Below are positions 47,632 through 60,743 of a DNA stretch of 64,000 nt, in pieces. Each line of letters starts with the position of its first letter. The stretch's first letter is position 1. The DNA lies in assembly GCF_964355755.1 (NCBI RefSeq), contig NC_092678.1, positions 16,028,922 to 16,092,921 on the forward strand, given 5' to 3'. The position numbers and the translations under genes are program-made. Below the pieces are notes generated by a model. It saw only the letters and a program-made list of their open reading frames with translations, ran no database searches and had not been told where the DNA came from. The stretch is from Antedon mediterranea (Eukaryota > Echinodermata > Crinoidea > Comatulida > Antedonidae).

Positions 47632-49701
47632 ATGAATAATACCATTGATAATACCGATATTCATATGTGTTCCTTAAATGTACGGGGATTAAGACAATCA
47701 GACAAAAGGAGAGAACTCTTTTCATGATTAGGGAAAACTGACCATAATATAATTTTTCTACAAGAAACGCATAGTGATGTAAACTGTGAAAAGCACTGGG
47801 CGGAAGAGTGGGGTTCTAAAATCTTTTTTAATCATGGTAAAATAAATAGTGCAGGGGTTCCCGTATTGTTTAAACATAATCAAGATCTTGTTGTAGATAA
47901 AATTGTCGGTGATGAAAATGGTAGGATTATAGAAATACAAATAGAAAGCAAGAATTATACGCTGGTTTATGTATATGCCCCAAATGAGGATGACCCAAAT
48001 TTTTTTTATTCATTTGGCAGAGATCAAATTAAATAATTTAAAACCGAAACTATTATAATTGGAGGAGATTTTAATTGTGTTTTAAATATAATGTTGGATA
48101 AAGAGGGAGACAGAAAAAGTACAAATAAAAAAGCTCGTCTTGAAATTTTAAATATTATTGATGAATTTAATTTAACCGATATATGGAGAAATCAAAATAA
48201 AAATACAAAGAAATTTCCATGGCGATCTACCGGGCTACCTCCTATTCAATGTAGATTAGATTATTTTCTTATCTCAAAACACCTGTTAAATGTCGTGGAG
48301 CATACTGATATAAAACCGGGTTATAAAACAAACCACTCTAAAATCACTTTATCTTTCAATCCTACAAAACAAGGAAGGGGACCTGTGGCCGTATTCACCA
48401 ATCACACTTAAGTGAGATATTTCCCTTAAATCCTAAGGATTTCCCTTAAATCAAGAAAATATTAAGGGTTTCACTTAAGTGGTATTCACAAAGGGTTTAA
48501 GGTTAAGGGAAACTCTTAACTTGGTCTATTTTCCCCTTAACTTTTAAGGGACCTCAGAGGTCCCTTAAAAGTTCCCTTAACTATTCAGTACCTTGGTTGT
48601 GCTGACGATTCTGTATGTGCGAGTACTATGCATACTTGCAGATAGCCCCAGTCTAGGCTAGGTAGAGATGCTAGGCCCCCTGTTGGTCTGCCCACTAACC
48701 AGCCTAGGATTCATGTTTGGTTTGAGTAGCATCTAGACCTTTTTTGCTGATCCCCACCCATACAAATTAGTCTATGCCTATATATTGATTTATTTGTTTT
48801 GTTTTGACTGCCATTATTTTTGTGGAAGATGGCTTCCCATTTCGTTGTAATAGAAATTATCCCCATTCTAGTAGGCTAGGTAGAGATGCTAGGCCCCCTG
48901 TTGGTCTGCCCAGTAACCAGCCTAGGATGCATATGCCTCAATACAGACAGGTTTAGGCCTACACAGAATGTTGGTTTGTTAGTAGCATCTAGGCTAGACC
49001 TATTTTTCTTGATCCACATACAAATTAGTCTAGGTTTAATATTCATTTACTTGTTTTTGTTTTGACTGCCATCGTCATGTCCATACACTTTTCTCTTCAT
49101 CCTCCCCTTCCCCCCAACCCCTTATTCTTTTTTTAAATATGCAAAGTAGTTTTAGAGAGGAAAGTGATTGGACCATAGGGGAATTAAATCCTCAGTGATT
49201 GGACAATGGGACAACTCATGAATATTTATGATTATTTTTACCCTTAAGTTTTACCCTTAAATTAAGTGTTTTCCTTAGGTAAGTGAATCCCTTAACTCAT
49301 TTGTGAATACCCCTTAAGTGTTTCCCTTTGTTAAGGGAATTCTTAAATTTTAAGGGTAAGTATTTCCCTTAGCCTAAGTGAGATTGGTGAATACGGCCCC
49401 TGGGTTCTGGAAATTCAATGTTTCACTACTGAAAGACCAGCAATATGCTACCGAAGCAAAATTACTAATTTTCAAAACTATCACAAAAAATGAAAATATG
49501 AATCCTGGTATGTTATGGGATTTAATAAAGTTTCAATTGAGAGAGTTAACAATACGCCACGCAAGTAGAATAAAAAGACAGAGAAATGAAAGGGAGAAAC
49601 AATTAAATGAAGACATAGAGAAACTAGAAATGGATTTTGCAGGGAATTATTTGCCTAAATATATTAACAACAAAAAAACAATACCAAAATGTACATCGTA
49701 A
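47632..49701 (+). pseudogene. LINE C endonuclease, inverted part, U2 (split)
   Basis: ATG at 47632. The frame corresponds to U1 and has fewer lesions: VYAPNEDDP, GGDFNCVLNIMLDKEGDRKS, NLTDIWRNQNKNTKKFPW, CRLDYFLIS. It is split by the TIR element 48386-49398 inside PTKQGRGP|GFWKFN and resumes at 49399 through RHASRIKRQRNEREKQLN. The reading ends at 49701, just before the GPCR exon acceptor. Confidence 0.8.
48386..49398. mobile_element. 1.0-kb TIR element with 4-bp TSD (U2 only)
   Basis: CCTG at 48382-48385 and at 49399-49402 flank it; U1 reads GGACCTGGGTTC without it. Terminal inverted repeats are GGCCGTATTCACCAATC followed by a region dense in CCCTTAA/TTAAGGG words on both sides (48405-48580, 49245-49370). 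The interior has two direct copies of about 240 bp (about 48655-48790 and 48885-49030; both with GGTAGAGATGCTAGGCCCCC). No ORF. The superfamily is uncertain; a 4-bp TSD would fit Chapaev- or Sola-like elements. Confidence 0.85.
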
Positions 49702-49749
49702 AATACATCAGGATAAATATCAAAGTGTTGCTTATTTCTTTTTGAACAG

Positions 49750-49819
49750 TTCTTCCTATCATACCAGTTACAATCATTGCTGCTGTGAAGTGTGAAGAAA
49801 CATATTCTAATGGAGATTA
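49750..49819 (+). CDS. Adhesion-GPCR exon (TM4 end/ECL2), U2 copy
   Basis: Identical to the U1 exon: acceptor TTTCTTTTTGAACAG, donor TTA|GTAAGT, phase 1 in and phase 2 out, encoding IIPVTIIAAV and EETYSNGD. It is the nearest surviving copy to the last exon (61283), since U3 has lost its own. The intron between them would be about 11.5 kb and span all of U3. Confidence 0.82.
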
Positions 49820-50261
49820 GTAAGTTTCTATGTATTGAGCAATTAAAAAAAAAGTGCAAAACAATGTTTCAGATAGGCCAACTTTAATTTCCGTAACAGT
49901 AGGCTAATCCTAACCAGAAGGCTGATATTTCTTCTTGCCCTGGCATTACTATTGTTCATTCGGGACCGTTGTGACCCGAATATTCAGCAATCTGTCTATC
50001 CACGATATTGGCTAAATAATGATAAAACTGTATGATTAAACTAGATATCTATTCAGTGAAAGACCAAAACTATTTGATTTACAGTACTTTCAATTTACAA
50101 CACATGCTGTTGAATCTGCAATAGCTCCGTACTTTGTAATACTAATGCAACTTGTAGTGCTAATATTGATACTAGTACGGTATTTAAACGCATGCACTAT
50201 TGACTAATATTCTGCATTAGACTTCACAGTTTCACACATTATAAAGTTATACTTTTACGCT

Positions 50262-51735
50262 TTCTAAGACGCCTACAACAGTTGGGGGAAATTCTGGAAT
50301 TTAAACAGGCACAACTGAAACAAGAAGAATTTCTCTCAATCAATATACGATCACCTTGGATTTAAAAAGTAGCCAGACTACCAATTTTCCATGCTATCAC
50401 TGGATGTCACTATTAACCCAATAATTTCCAATCCATGCCAAATGACTGGTTTATAGAGAACGGCAAACTAAGACCAGTATTTTCTCAGAAGCAGGCTGAA
50501 AACAAATCTACAATATACCGAGATGTGTAAATGCGAAACAGACAAACTGCCACAATATTATGACCATTGTTGTCTACATCCGTTTCGGACAGTGATAGGG
50601 CTGACGAAAGTGACGAAGAATAAGTAAAGTAATTGAAAACACAAATGTTATTATGTTGTTATGTTGGTAATGTTATAGCCCATGTATTTAATCAAAGTTA
50701 AAGAAAAACCAATTTTATTATGTGGCCATTTCAGATAAAAATGGCGGCCATGTTGAATAATATGGCGGCCATTTTGGTTGAAATGTCAGCCATTGTTCTG
50801 TTACACAAATGATGTGAAAATATTATTTGAACATTTATTGTTACTTACCTATATGATTGAATTTCTCTCGATAACATTTTTTAATGCTAAAACGTACAAT
50901 ATTTTTAAAATAATTGTCAAAAATGACGGCCACTTTGAAATTGCTGCCAACCCCCTTGCCTATGAACACAAAATTAGCAAATACTTTTTGGATTCATTGA
51001 TGTCTATTCTACAACATATCCAATTGTTACCAAATATTTGATTGATATATGTGGCCATTTTAGATAAAATGATAGCCATATTGGATAAAATGGCGGCCAT
51101 TTTGGGCATAATGGCGGCCATTTTGGCTTGTTCAGTTACAAAAATAATGTGACTTTTTTATTTGAACATTTATTGTTACTTTTATGATTGAATTTCTATC
51201 TCGATAAAATCTTTTAATGTCATAAACTTACAATATTTGAAACAATTTTGTCCAAAATTGCGGCTATTTTGAAATTGCTGCCAATCCCCCTTGCGTATGA
51301 AAAAATACTTTTTAGATTCAGTGATGTCTATTCTACAACATATCTAATGTTTACCAACTATATGTGAAAAAAAGTTTAAAAAAATGTTTGATTGATGTGT
51401 GGCCATCTTAGATAAAATGGTGGCCATGTTGGATAAAATGGCAGCCATTTAGGGCGTAATGGCGGCCATTTTGGCTTGTTCAGTTACAAAAATGATGTGA
51501 AATATTATTTGAACATTTATTGTTACTTTTATGATTTAATTTCTATCTCGATAACATTTTTTAATGTCATAAACTTACAACATTTTAAAAAATTTTGTCC
51601 AAAATGGCGGCCATTTTGAAATGGCTGCCAACCCCCCTTCCGTATGAAAAAAAAATGGAGCAAATACTTTTTGGATTCAGTGATGTCTATTCTACAACAT
51701 ATCCAATTTTTACCAAATATAGCAACAAAAAAATG
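50262..51735. mobile_element. Right half of foldback element, U3
   Basis: As in U2: LPVFHA-type fragment (here LPIFHAITGC) at about 50330-50625, then three tandem units (about 50720, 51040, 51400) with AAAATGGCGGCCATTTTG palindromes. The left arm is absent. Confidence 0.7.
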
Positions 51736-52687
51736 CAACCTTCCGAAATACCCTAGACTACACTATTATTAGCCATACCCTTTCTTTTTCTGGTGGATGA
51801 ATATCATTTTTAAAACACTATAATCTGGACTTTTTAAATATAAGACCACACCGAATATTTTATTCAATTTTGATTGTATCATTATTAATGAATGCTGTAT
51901 GTAAATCTACATATTTCCGTTGTTATATTATCTACGTGTAGTTTTCGCGGTGTAAAAGCGCAGAGAGAGAGAGAGCCAGCCACTCAATTCTCTAGGCGTT
52001 CTTATTATAACATATTCATATTAGACTGTATACAATTATATTGGTTCAGTATTGTATTATTCAGTATTTTTAATTCAGTATAATGTTTAGTGTCTGATTA
52101 CGTGAATTTTCCGTAATCAAAATTACGTTTGCCTGAGTGTGCTTTATGTGAGGTGTCCGTATAGTTTGCAAGTCATTTTATAAATTACATATGAATTTAA
52201 AATAATTTCAATTGAATTCGGTAAATAATATATGGTTAGCAATTTCCGTTTATTATGTGTCTAGTTTTAACTGAACAAGGAAAGACAGCACCAAATGTGA
52301 CATAGTGAGTTGTAGAGTCGCGTTGCACGCACGCGACTAAAAAATCAGTCGGGCAATTGTTGTTACTATGGTCTACAGTATTGACCAGTTTTCTGTAGAA
52401 AGAGAATCACGGTTGGGAATTCCTCAAGATAGAAACAATTGTGTAAAATTGTGGAGAATTACGACTTTCAATCATTTCTTATTTATATTTATATATAGTG
52501 CAAATTCACTAATGTATGAATGAATGAATATTTTGTTTATTTAAAAAGTAAAACAATTTGAAGTACTTGAAAGCATACTCACGAATAGAACAGTTTGAAA
52601 ACAAGATATACACTAATAATAGTTACCAGCAGTATAATTAATTCACAAAAATAATAATGATTTTAAAACAAAGTATAGTACCCAAAC

Positions 52688-52793
52688 CATGATCATAGAT
52701 GTAATCATCACTAGAGTAATATAATGACGATGAAGACGAAGATCTTGAAAAAGGTATAGCAACCAACAGCATAATAACGCTAAAGATAGGCAT
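52688..52793 (-). CDS. Putative signal-peptide first exon, U3 copy
   Basis: Same 106 bp as in U2 with Ser18. The donor is CATG|GTTTGGGT, weaker than in U1 and U2 because A at +3 is replaced by T. It would be about 29 kb from the CUB exon. The ATG overlaps the stop of the upstream ORF 52793-52927. Confidence 0.35.
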
Positions 52794-52927
52794 TAGGTTT
52801 CGTAATTCTGTACTGATTCGTTGACAATTTTACGCAATTCCGTAAGTTGACTCACTCGTATTTCGCGAATTAAACTTAGCTCCGTGATTCTTTCCAATTT
52901 ATAACACTTGTTTTCGGTGGTCTTCAT
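52793..52927 (-). CDS. 44-codon upstream ORF, U3 copy
   Basis: Same length and TAATG overlap; differs from U1 at Gln27 only. Confidence 0.25.
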   Translation of the reverse strand: MKTTENKCYKLERITELSLIREIRVSQLTELRKIVNESVQNYET

Positions 52928-54682
52928 TTAATTATGATATTGCTTTTAGACAATTTTAAAAATTGATAGATAAATCGTATCACCAGGCCTATACTAAATA
53001 AATTATGATTTTGTTACAGATTTTGCAATAACTATGTTATTCTACAATAATGTTAAACTTTATACGATATACGCTCTAGATCTGATCCTTTTTTTTTCAG
53101 ACAAGAGATGACAATGAATGTGTGCCGATACATATTTGTCGTTAACTGGTGACGTAGGCATACACGGCATTGTATACACAGTTGCAGTGGGATTGACAGG
53201 ATTTTTATTCCAAATACTTAAAAGATTAAAATAATATTTGAGTAACCAGAATGTGACGAAATCAGAGGCGAATTCAATGGGAGGGGAGGACCAGCCAGCC
53301 CTGTTCGTCTTATAAACGTGGGCCGCTGATGATACAAAGGCGTTTGTTCAATAAAGTTTACTTTACCGTTCAATCTCTGCTAAAACTCCTAGTACAACTC
53401 ACCTGGAATAATCACTTCCGATCGTGTTGTTAAGTTTGTAAACGTTTAATTGAATTATCAGATATATCCTTTGATTAATTATTTATTTGTTTATCAACCG
53501 CTGAGAGAAGATTGATTGATTGTATAAGAGTACATATGTTCCAATAGTTGTTATACATAATGAATATAATACATTAACGTATTTCATCGTAATATTTATG
53601 TTTCAAAGAAGTAATAATTATTAAATCTTCTTATCTGCTTAAGATAAAATATTTATGTTTAAGCAAAAGTTGTATATGTTTTTTGTTTTCATTATATTCA
53701 TATTGAACATACATACACATTGTTATTATTTATTTTTATGTATGTTGAATTGATAAACCAAATTATTTCAATACTATGCTGATGGATAAATTTGGTGACT
53801 AAATTGTTGATAAATAAATCATAATAACTTCAAATTATGTTGATGTTTCAACATAGCCCTTTTCTCTGTCTCGTATCTTTTTCATAATTCCCCTTCCATT
53901 CAATAAATAGCAAGATTCATGAAATTCCTCTTAACTTCATTAAATTAAAAAGATGGGTATTCTTTACAGAAACTCTGGAGAATAATATTGCAAAACATAG
54001 AAATAAGTATAATGTCCATATTAAAAAATGCCGGTTAATTTGCATATTGTATTGTTTTTTTTTGTATTCTTAAACCAGGTGGTGCGATTTGCACGCAAGG
54101 TTTTTTTTTTCACCGGACTATTATGATCACTTGTTCCGAACTATCAGGTCTGATCCCGACGATAACTGTTTTTATTTTTTTTCTGTCTTGTGGGGGTTCG
54201 TCCCACTTTTATTATAGTTCTATAAATATAATAATATATGTATATATGCACATTTATATATTTCTCTTATTTATAAGGTACATTGTTAAAAAAATACATA
54301 TCTTTTGAACAGTATATACATAAGACTAAGATTATTTTGATGTTAAATAGTAACACATTTACATTCATATACATTTTTTTAAATACAATTAGTTGAAATA
54401 TGTCGATGGCAAAAAAATGACGATAAAAATTGATTTAAAAAAAAACGTAGTTATGAAAAAGTGATTATTGTTGTTTTATTCTGTCCGTGTCCGTGTCTGG
54501 GTAGAGAGGCTATAAACTCAGGGGAAGAATATAAAGAATTTTCCCTTTTCACCAAGAAAAAAATGGATGAGATGAAAACGAAGAATGCAAAAGCTTGAAA
54601 AAAGGGTGTTTAGAATGGATAGGATGGAATGATATATATAGTGAAAACCGTAAAGATAGAGTCCATACAAAGTGCAAGTTCA

Positions 54683-57600
54683 CACTGTAAAAAAAAAAAA
54701 TTGTTAAATTTACGGTAAAAAGCTGGCAGCAGTTTTGCCAAGGAAAACCCGTAAAATTTACGGTTAAACTGTAAATATTGTGTAACGGTCAAAAACCGCA
54801 AAACTAACATTTGTTTGTAATTTATTTTACGGTTAATTGTATTTTGTTCTACAGTATACTGTAAAAAAATGTTTCAGTTTACAAAAATTTACAAAACTAG
54901 ATGGTACGCTCGCTTCGCTCGCGTACCATCTAGGTCGTGCCCACAGATGGTTCTCGAATACACAGTAATTTCAGCGTAACAAAACTGGCGATTTCAAATG
55001 TACGTACCGCAGGACTATATACATTGTCATTTACAGAAACGAATAAATAGACACGATGATTTATGTAGTCAACTAAAATTAGCACCCTGGGAATTACTTC
55101 CGAAGGAGAAACTTATCACAAAATCAAGTTTTTGATTTGGACTCATTTAAAGAAACCCAATTTGTGTTTTGTATGTAACATTAGGGTTGAGGGATGGGAA
55201 AGCGGATAGGTACAAAGAGCAACAATTTTTAAATATTATTATTTTTTATCCACTCAGTAACGAAATATTGTTTTCATGTTTTATAGGCCTATAAATAATA
55301 TACCTCTAAATACAGTAAAACATTTGCGATTTAATACTTTTTTTATTTTATTTATTTATTTATTTCTTTTAAATATTCATTGTACACTAATTTTCCCCGT
55401 GTATGGCAAGAGATTCCTAATTATATTAGAGAACATTCTTTATTTAGTTTAGTTAAAACTGTCACTGTCATAATCGATTGAAATATTAAAGTACCATGTC
55501 ACGATACACAACTACGACGTTTATATTTGGTAATTATTAATTAATACAAACGTTGAGAAAGAACTGTCAGTATAAAGTTTATTTGTATATAATAATGTGT
55601 TTATATATCTAACAGTGGAGCCTATCCACAATCTCGCAAGTTTATTCTCAAAGGGCCCATATATTTACCTACCGTATGTGTTAAACCAAGGGCTCATAAA
55701 TTTACCTACAGTACTTGTGTTAAACCAAACTCTGGCAGACTGAGAGATTGGGATGTTCCATTCATCGCAAATCAATAGATTTGTATATCGTATATTAAAT
55801 CTATCAAAATAGTATTTTTTAAAGAAAATCGGCCTGTCTTCAACATTATGATGGTGTACTCTAGCTGTTCAACCGGTTTTCAGCCATTAAAAACAATTAT
55901 CGTAGGAGGAGATAGGAAAATGCGAAGCCTCCTCGCATTTTTGTGGCGGGTATTTTTCAAGACGGACATCCATTAGACAGTGTATACCACGATCAGAAAA
56001 CACCCCTATTTGGGGCAAATCGTTGAACCTAAATTCGTTTTAATCGTCAATAACTAATTATCTAACTTAATTTAATTAGTAAACAGGGTTACATCAGGTG
56101 GTTAAAATCAGTACCGAAAGTACGAACCAACTTTATATACCATCGAGTACAAATTCTAAAAGTAAAGCGCGATTTACCGAATTTTGCCCTTACGTAAATT
56201 TATATATAGATTACATTGAAATGTAAAATAATTTACAGTAGACTGTATTAAAACAGTTTCCCGTAAATTAAATTACAGTGAACTGTTAAAGCATTTACGG
56301 TTTTCCAAAAAATAACCTTGTATTTTACGGTTTTTGCTTGGCAAAACTTCTGCCAGCCTTTTGCCGTAAATTTGTCAATGTTTTCTTTTCTTTACAGATG
56401 AGTCACATACAGTGCATCAGGAAACAAGTTGTTCATATACGATAGCAATATTTAGATTTTTACTCCGAAATGTACAACACTTTGTATTTTCACATTACTA
56501 TGTAAGACTGAAATGAATAAAGCAAAGCATTGTTATGGTTAACAAGGTACACTATTTATTACACATTCTACGATTCTATTACAAGATTACAGGATAAAGT
56601 CCTAAATCACATATTACAAACCAAATTGTATTGTTACACGTAATAGATTTGTACTTTTTGTCTGTTGTATAAAAACTTCTAACGAATTCTAGTTTTCTTT
56701 AAATTAATGTATAAATGTAATGAAATGTACTTAAATTTGATTATGAATTGCAAAAAGATTATTATTGATTTAAAAAAAACAACAGTGGCCTGCATTGTCA
56801 AAGATCAAAGTCCAGGAGCCTATCCTGGCAAGCTCAATGTCATGTTGATTGATGAACATGCCTGTCAAAATTATAAACATATATTATAAATAAAATTAAA
56901 TATTAATTATTCCACAACATATATTACAGATTAATCAGGTGATACAATTGTAATGAAATGTTAGCTTCAATTCAAGGTTAATTATAATTATTTAAACTGT
57001 AAAATTATAATCATAAGCGTATTGTTGTCCGAGCAAATCAAAGTGCTTAATACAATAAAGCACAAGTAACACCCAGGGCTGGCAGTGTTGTAACAATAAC
57101 ATGAACACTTTAGTTGCTTTAAAGCTATATAATACACACAATACTTTTATAGCCAGGGTTATTACACATTTCTTGGTAGTTATATTAACTGCAAATGATC
57201 TACAATTTACAAAGCAATTTTAGAAATATGTACTGTATTTTATCATATCCTAATATTACTTGTATTGTAGTTTTTAAATTGAAGGGGTGTTATATTTTGA
57301 CTAAATATATGTTACCATTTTACACCATAAAATAAATGTCCCTCCTTCCCTTCTGAACATTTCTTTGAATAAATACGGTTTCTATGTATGCAAACACTGA
57401 TAAATGTACCTTTGCTATTTCTAGGGGTTCTACAAACAATCAATTTTAATTAATTAAAAGAAAGTGTAAATGGGCTGAGCCAGATTGTTGTAATTTTTAC
57501 CCAAATTAAGTCATTTTAAATCTCAAAATAAATCATGATTAAATTCAAAATAAATATTTAAACCACCTACTGTTTATGTAATCAATTCCAGGTCACTCAT

Positions 57601-58741
57601 TTTGTTGATTATGGTGAGAACCTTAGGATGTATTGAATAATTATTATTTTTCTGACTGCTGATTTTGACCCTTTGTCAGGATTCATTAGCATAAAGCATC
57701 TGAAAGAACCAAAATAATGTAGTTTATCATAAATTTGATACTGGAAAAGAATAAGCAAATTGCCTTTTATTACTAATTAGGAAAAAAGATTAAAGCATTC
57801 TAATATTTATAGTTGTGAACTGTTAAAAGGCTTGCTTTTATAGTCACTTTCAAATGAAAGACACATTATCCGGCCGGTCCCAATTACATTTTTCTTAAAA
57901 AGTTGTACGTAGGCCTAGGTAGGCACTATAGGCCTAGGCCTAGTAGTTAATAGGCATATTATTGTTATTTAATAATAACTATAAATACTGTCAATTCCTG
58001 AAAAGATACAAGTAAGCCTACTAGGCATAGGCCTACTTGTATACAATTTATGGTGGAATAATAATATTTAATATAATATAAATAGAAAAGTACATTTTAA
58101 TTTTTAATTACTTTATTGAATAATGTTAATTCCTGAAAGTATACGTATTTGACATGGTGGCCTAGGCCTAGGTCTACTACTACTACGGCTACCTTTCACT
58201 TTCATCAACAACAAGACCTAGCTAGGTCTACTACTAGCCTAGCATTTGTATTTTGTACTGTACGGCTTAGCCTAGGCCTACCTCCTGACTGCTGAGTGAG
58301 TCCTGGCCTAGGCCTAGGCTTGTTTAGGCAGGCCTATAATGTACAGCAGCAGTAGGCTATGTCAGGCCAGAGTCTGCGAGTAAGTCAAGCCTAGCCTGGC
58401 TCTCTCTAACAATTTTAACATAATATACATTTACTACCTAGTTTACCTAAAATTAATAAAACAGACCACTAACCATAACTCTTAGTCTTAACTCGATCTT
58501 CTCAGTAAAAATTTAAATGGCTGACCCGCGGGTAAATTTCAAATCTGAACACAGACGACGCATGCTCAGATTAATTTAATTACAGCGCCACCAATGAATT
58601 GGTACAAAAATTATTACTTACAGTAAATAGTTGTAAAAAGGCGGAAATTAACAGTAAACGACTGTAATTAGTAAAAAGGGTCGTCGGATGTAATTTTTAC
58701 AGTCAAAAAATTGTAAATTTAACAGTTTTTTTTTTACAGTG
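54683..58741. mobile_element. CACTG-ended element, U3 copy
   Basis: Same insertion site and ends as the U2 copy (left flank GTTCA, right flank CAAGG). It contains a Helitron-like element (54897-56210), lacks the TTAA-type MITE, and has about 88 bp at 57133-57220 not present in U2. Once these are removed the two copies are both about 2.66 kb. The Gly-poor frame 56707-56889 corresponds to 43568-43756 of U2 with a shifted C-terminus, which argues against coding. Confidence 0.8.
54897..56210 (-). mobile_element. Helitron-like element 3 (U3)
   Basis: Minus-strand 5' end TCTATATATAAATTTACGTA at 56210 and 3' hairpin plus CTAG at 54897, as in element 2. The empty site is in the U2 copy of the host element: TTTACAAAA|TTACATTG at 43071/43072, again between A and T with no duplication. 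The terminal 200 bp match element 2 closely (CTCGCATTTTTGTGGCGGG, GGTTAAAATCAGTACCGAAA); the centre differs by indels, including a TTTATTTATTTATTT stretch near 55345. Confidence 0.88.
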
Positions 58742-58856
58742 CAAGGTAATATTTTGGCTCTGTGTGTATGTGAGACGCTTCTTACAAGATGACATATCTT
58801 AAAAATAATATAGTTACTAGGCCTATATACAATGTATTTAAGAGATACAAATAGCA

Positions 58857-60215
58857 TTTTTTATTTCATTAATTTAATGAGATTTTCCTTTATATCGCCC
58901 CATTTACATTGAGCTTTAAGGTAGTAGCACTTATACTCATTTTCAATTAAATGATTTACTTCAGTAATAAAAAGATTCCAGATCTTTTTCCATAGTTGTT
59001 TTCTTTTTTTCAGGTTTTGTTAATAATATGCAACTTATATATAGAGAATACAAATAATGAAATAAATTCATTTACAATTATGTTATTTGATCCAGTAAAC
59101 ATTGTAGACCAAGTTATTGTGTCTTCGTTTGAAAAGCTCTTAGCTACGACATTTTTAAATTTAAGCCATATCCATTGAATTACACTGCATTTATATAACA
59201 TGTGTTTTTTCAGTTTCAACCTTGTTTATACATTTATCACATAAATCATTACCTGCTAAGTTCCAGATTTTCAATCGTTTTTTACATGGTAGTATTCTAT
59301 GCAAAAGTTTAAAATTAAATTGAGCAACTTCTTTGGGTATATGTTTTAGTCTATAAACTTTATAGTATCAAACATTACTCCAATCAATGTCTACCTTACC
59401 TAGTTCTATTTCCCATTTTGTTTGTGAATTTGGTATTTTTGAACATCTATTAATAAAATCATTATAGAAGACAGTTCCTTTATTTTTCATATAAAGTCAT
59501 TGACTAGGAATACTATTGTCTTCTTTTTTTGTATTATCTTTTTCAATAATTTCTTTCCACTCTTTTGGTATGGCTTTTAACAATTACATATATTCAATTA
59601 AGGCGTTATGCCTTTTATACAGTTTAGGAAATATTTCACAAGGTGAAAGTACTCTATCATTCATGTAAATATCTCCGATTGTTTTAAACCCAGAAGCAAA
59701 CCATACTTTAAAATACATAGATTTATTGTTCAATATGATATATTTGTTTTCTCATAATTGTTGGCTTTATATTTCCATAGTAGTATTTCCAGTCCATTTA
59801 TCTGGATCTGGGCTTATTTGTCTCTTAACCCAGGTTAGTTTGAGAGATTCTATCACCGAAGTGAGATCTGGCATATTCAAACCACCTTCTTCCACATTTC
59901 TAATTAATGTTGTTCGTTTTATTTTTTATTTTTTATTACCCCAAAGGAAGTCATATAACAGTTTTTCTATTTTTGTAATTATTTCCTTAGGCACCTCAAT
60001 AATACTAGCAGTATAGATAAACCTTGATATTGCTAGTGTTTTTATAATATTAATTTTACCAAAAAAACTTAGGTTACGTCTTTTCCATAATTTTAATAAA
60101 TTTTCTAACTGTTTTTATGTGTGATTTTTGTCATGGTGGTTTTGTATTGCTTGTATACCTTTTTTGATCTTTTTTCTGTCAATTCTGTAATTAAAATCAA
60201 GATGCATCAGCAACC
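58857..60215 (-). pseudogene. LINE C ORF2 C-terminal part, U3
   Basis: Counterpart of 30501-31850, ending in a shorter oligo-A (about 58857-58862). EKLLYDFLWGNKK and the C-C-H-C end (KKHMLYKCSVIQW) are visible; several stops. Confidence 0.75.
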
Positions 60216-60224
60216 TTATATATA

Positions 60225-60743
60225 ATGAATAATACCATTGATAATACCAATATTCATATGTGTTCCTTAAATGTACGGGGATTAAGACAATCAGACAAAA
60301 GGAGAGAACTCTTTTCATGATTAGGGAAAACTGGCCATAATATAATTTTTCTACAAGAAGCGCATAGTGACGTAAACTGTGAAAAGCACTGGGCGGAAGA
60401 GTGGGGGTCTAAAATCTTTTTTAATCATGGTAAAACAAATAGTGCAGGGGTTCCGTATTGTTTAAACATAATCAAGATCTTGTAGATAAAATTGTCGGTG
60501 ATGAAATTGGTAGATTATAGAAATACAAATAGAAAGCAAGAATTATACGCTGGTTAATGTATATGCCCCAAATGAGGATGACCCAACTTTTTTTTTATTC
60601 ATTTGGCAGATCAAATTAAATAATTTAAAACCGAAACTATTATAATTGGAGGAGATTTTAATTGTGTTTTAAATATAATGTTGGATAAAGAGGGAGACAG
60701 AAAAAGTACAAATAAAAAAGCTCGTCTTGAAATTTTAAATATT
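60225..60743 (+). pseudogene. LINE C endonuclease, inverted part, U3 (truncated)
   Basis: ATG at 60225, NVRGLRQSDKRRE, then frameshifts and GGDFNCVLN. It is cut at KKARLEILNI by a deletion of about 0.68 kb that joins the LINE directly to the GPCR intron (SKKCKTTFQIG) and removes the 70-bp GPCR exon. Confidence 0.75.

Larger units (their letters stand above)
36499..50261. repeat. Tandem triplication unit U2
   Basis: Same order as U1. It differs by four clean insertions: a Helitron-like element (38882-40317), a CACTG-ended element (42860-46149) that itself contains a TTAA-type MITE (44938-45563), and a 1.0-kb TIR element (48386-49398). It keeps the signal-peptide exon (40889-40994) and the GPCR exon (49750-49819). 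Confidence 0.85.
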
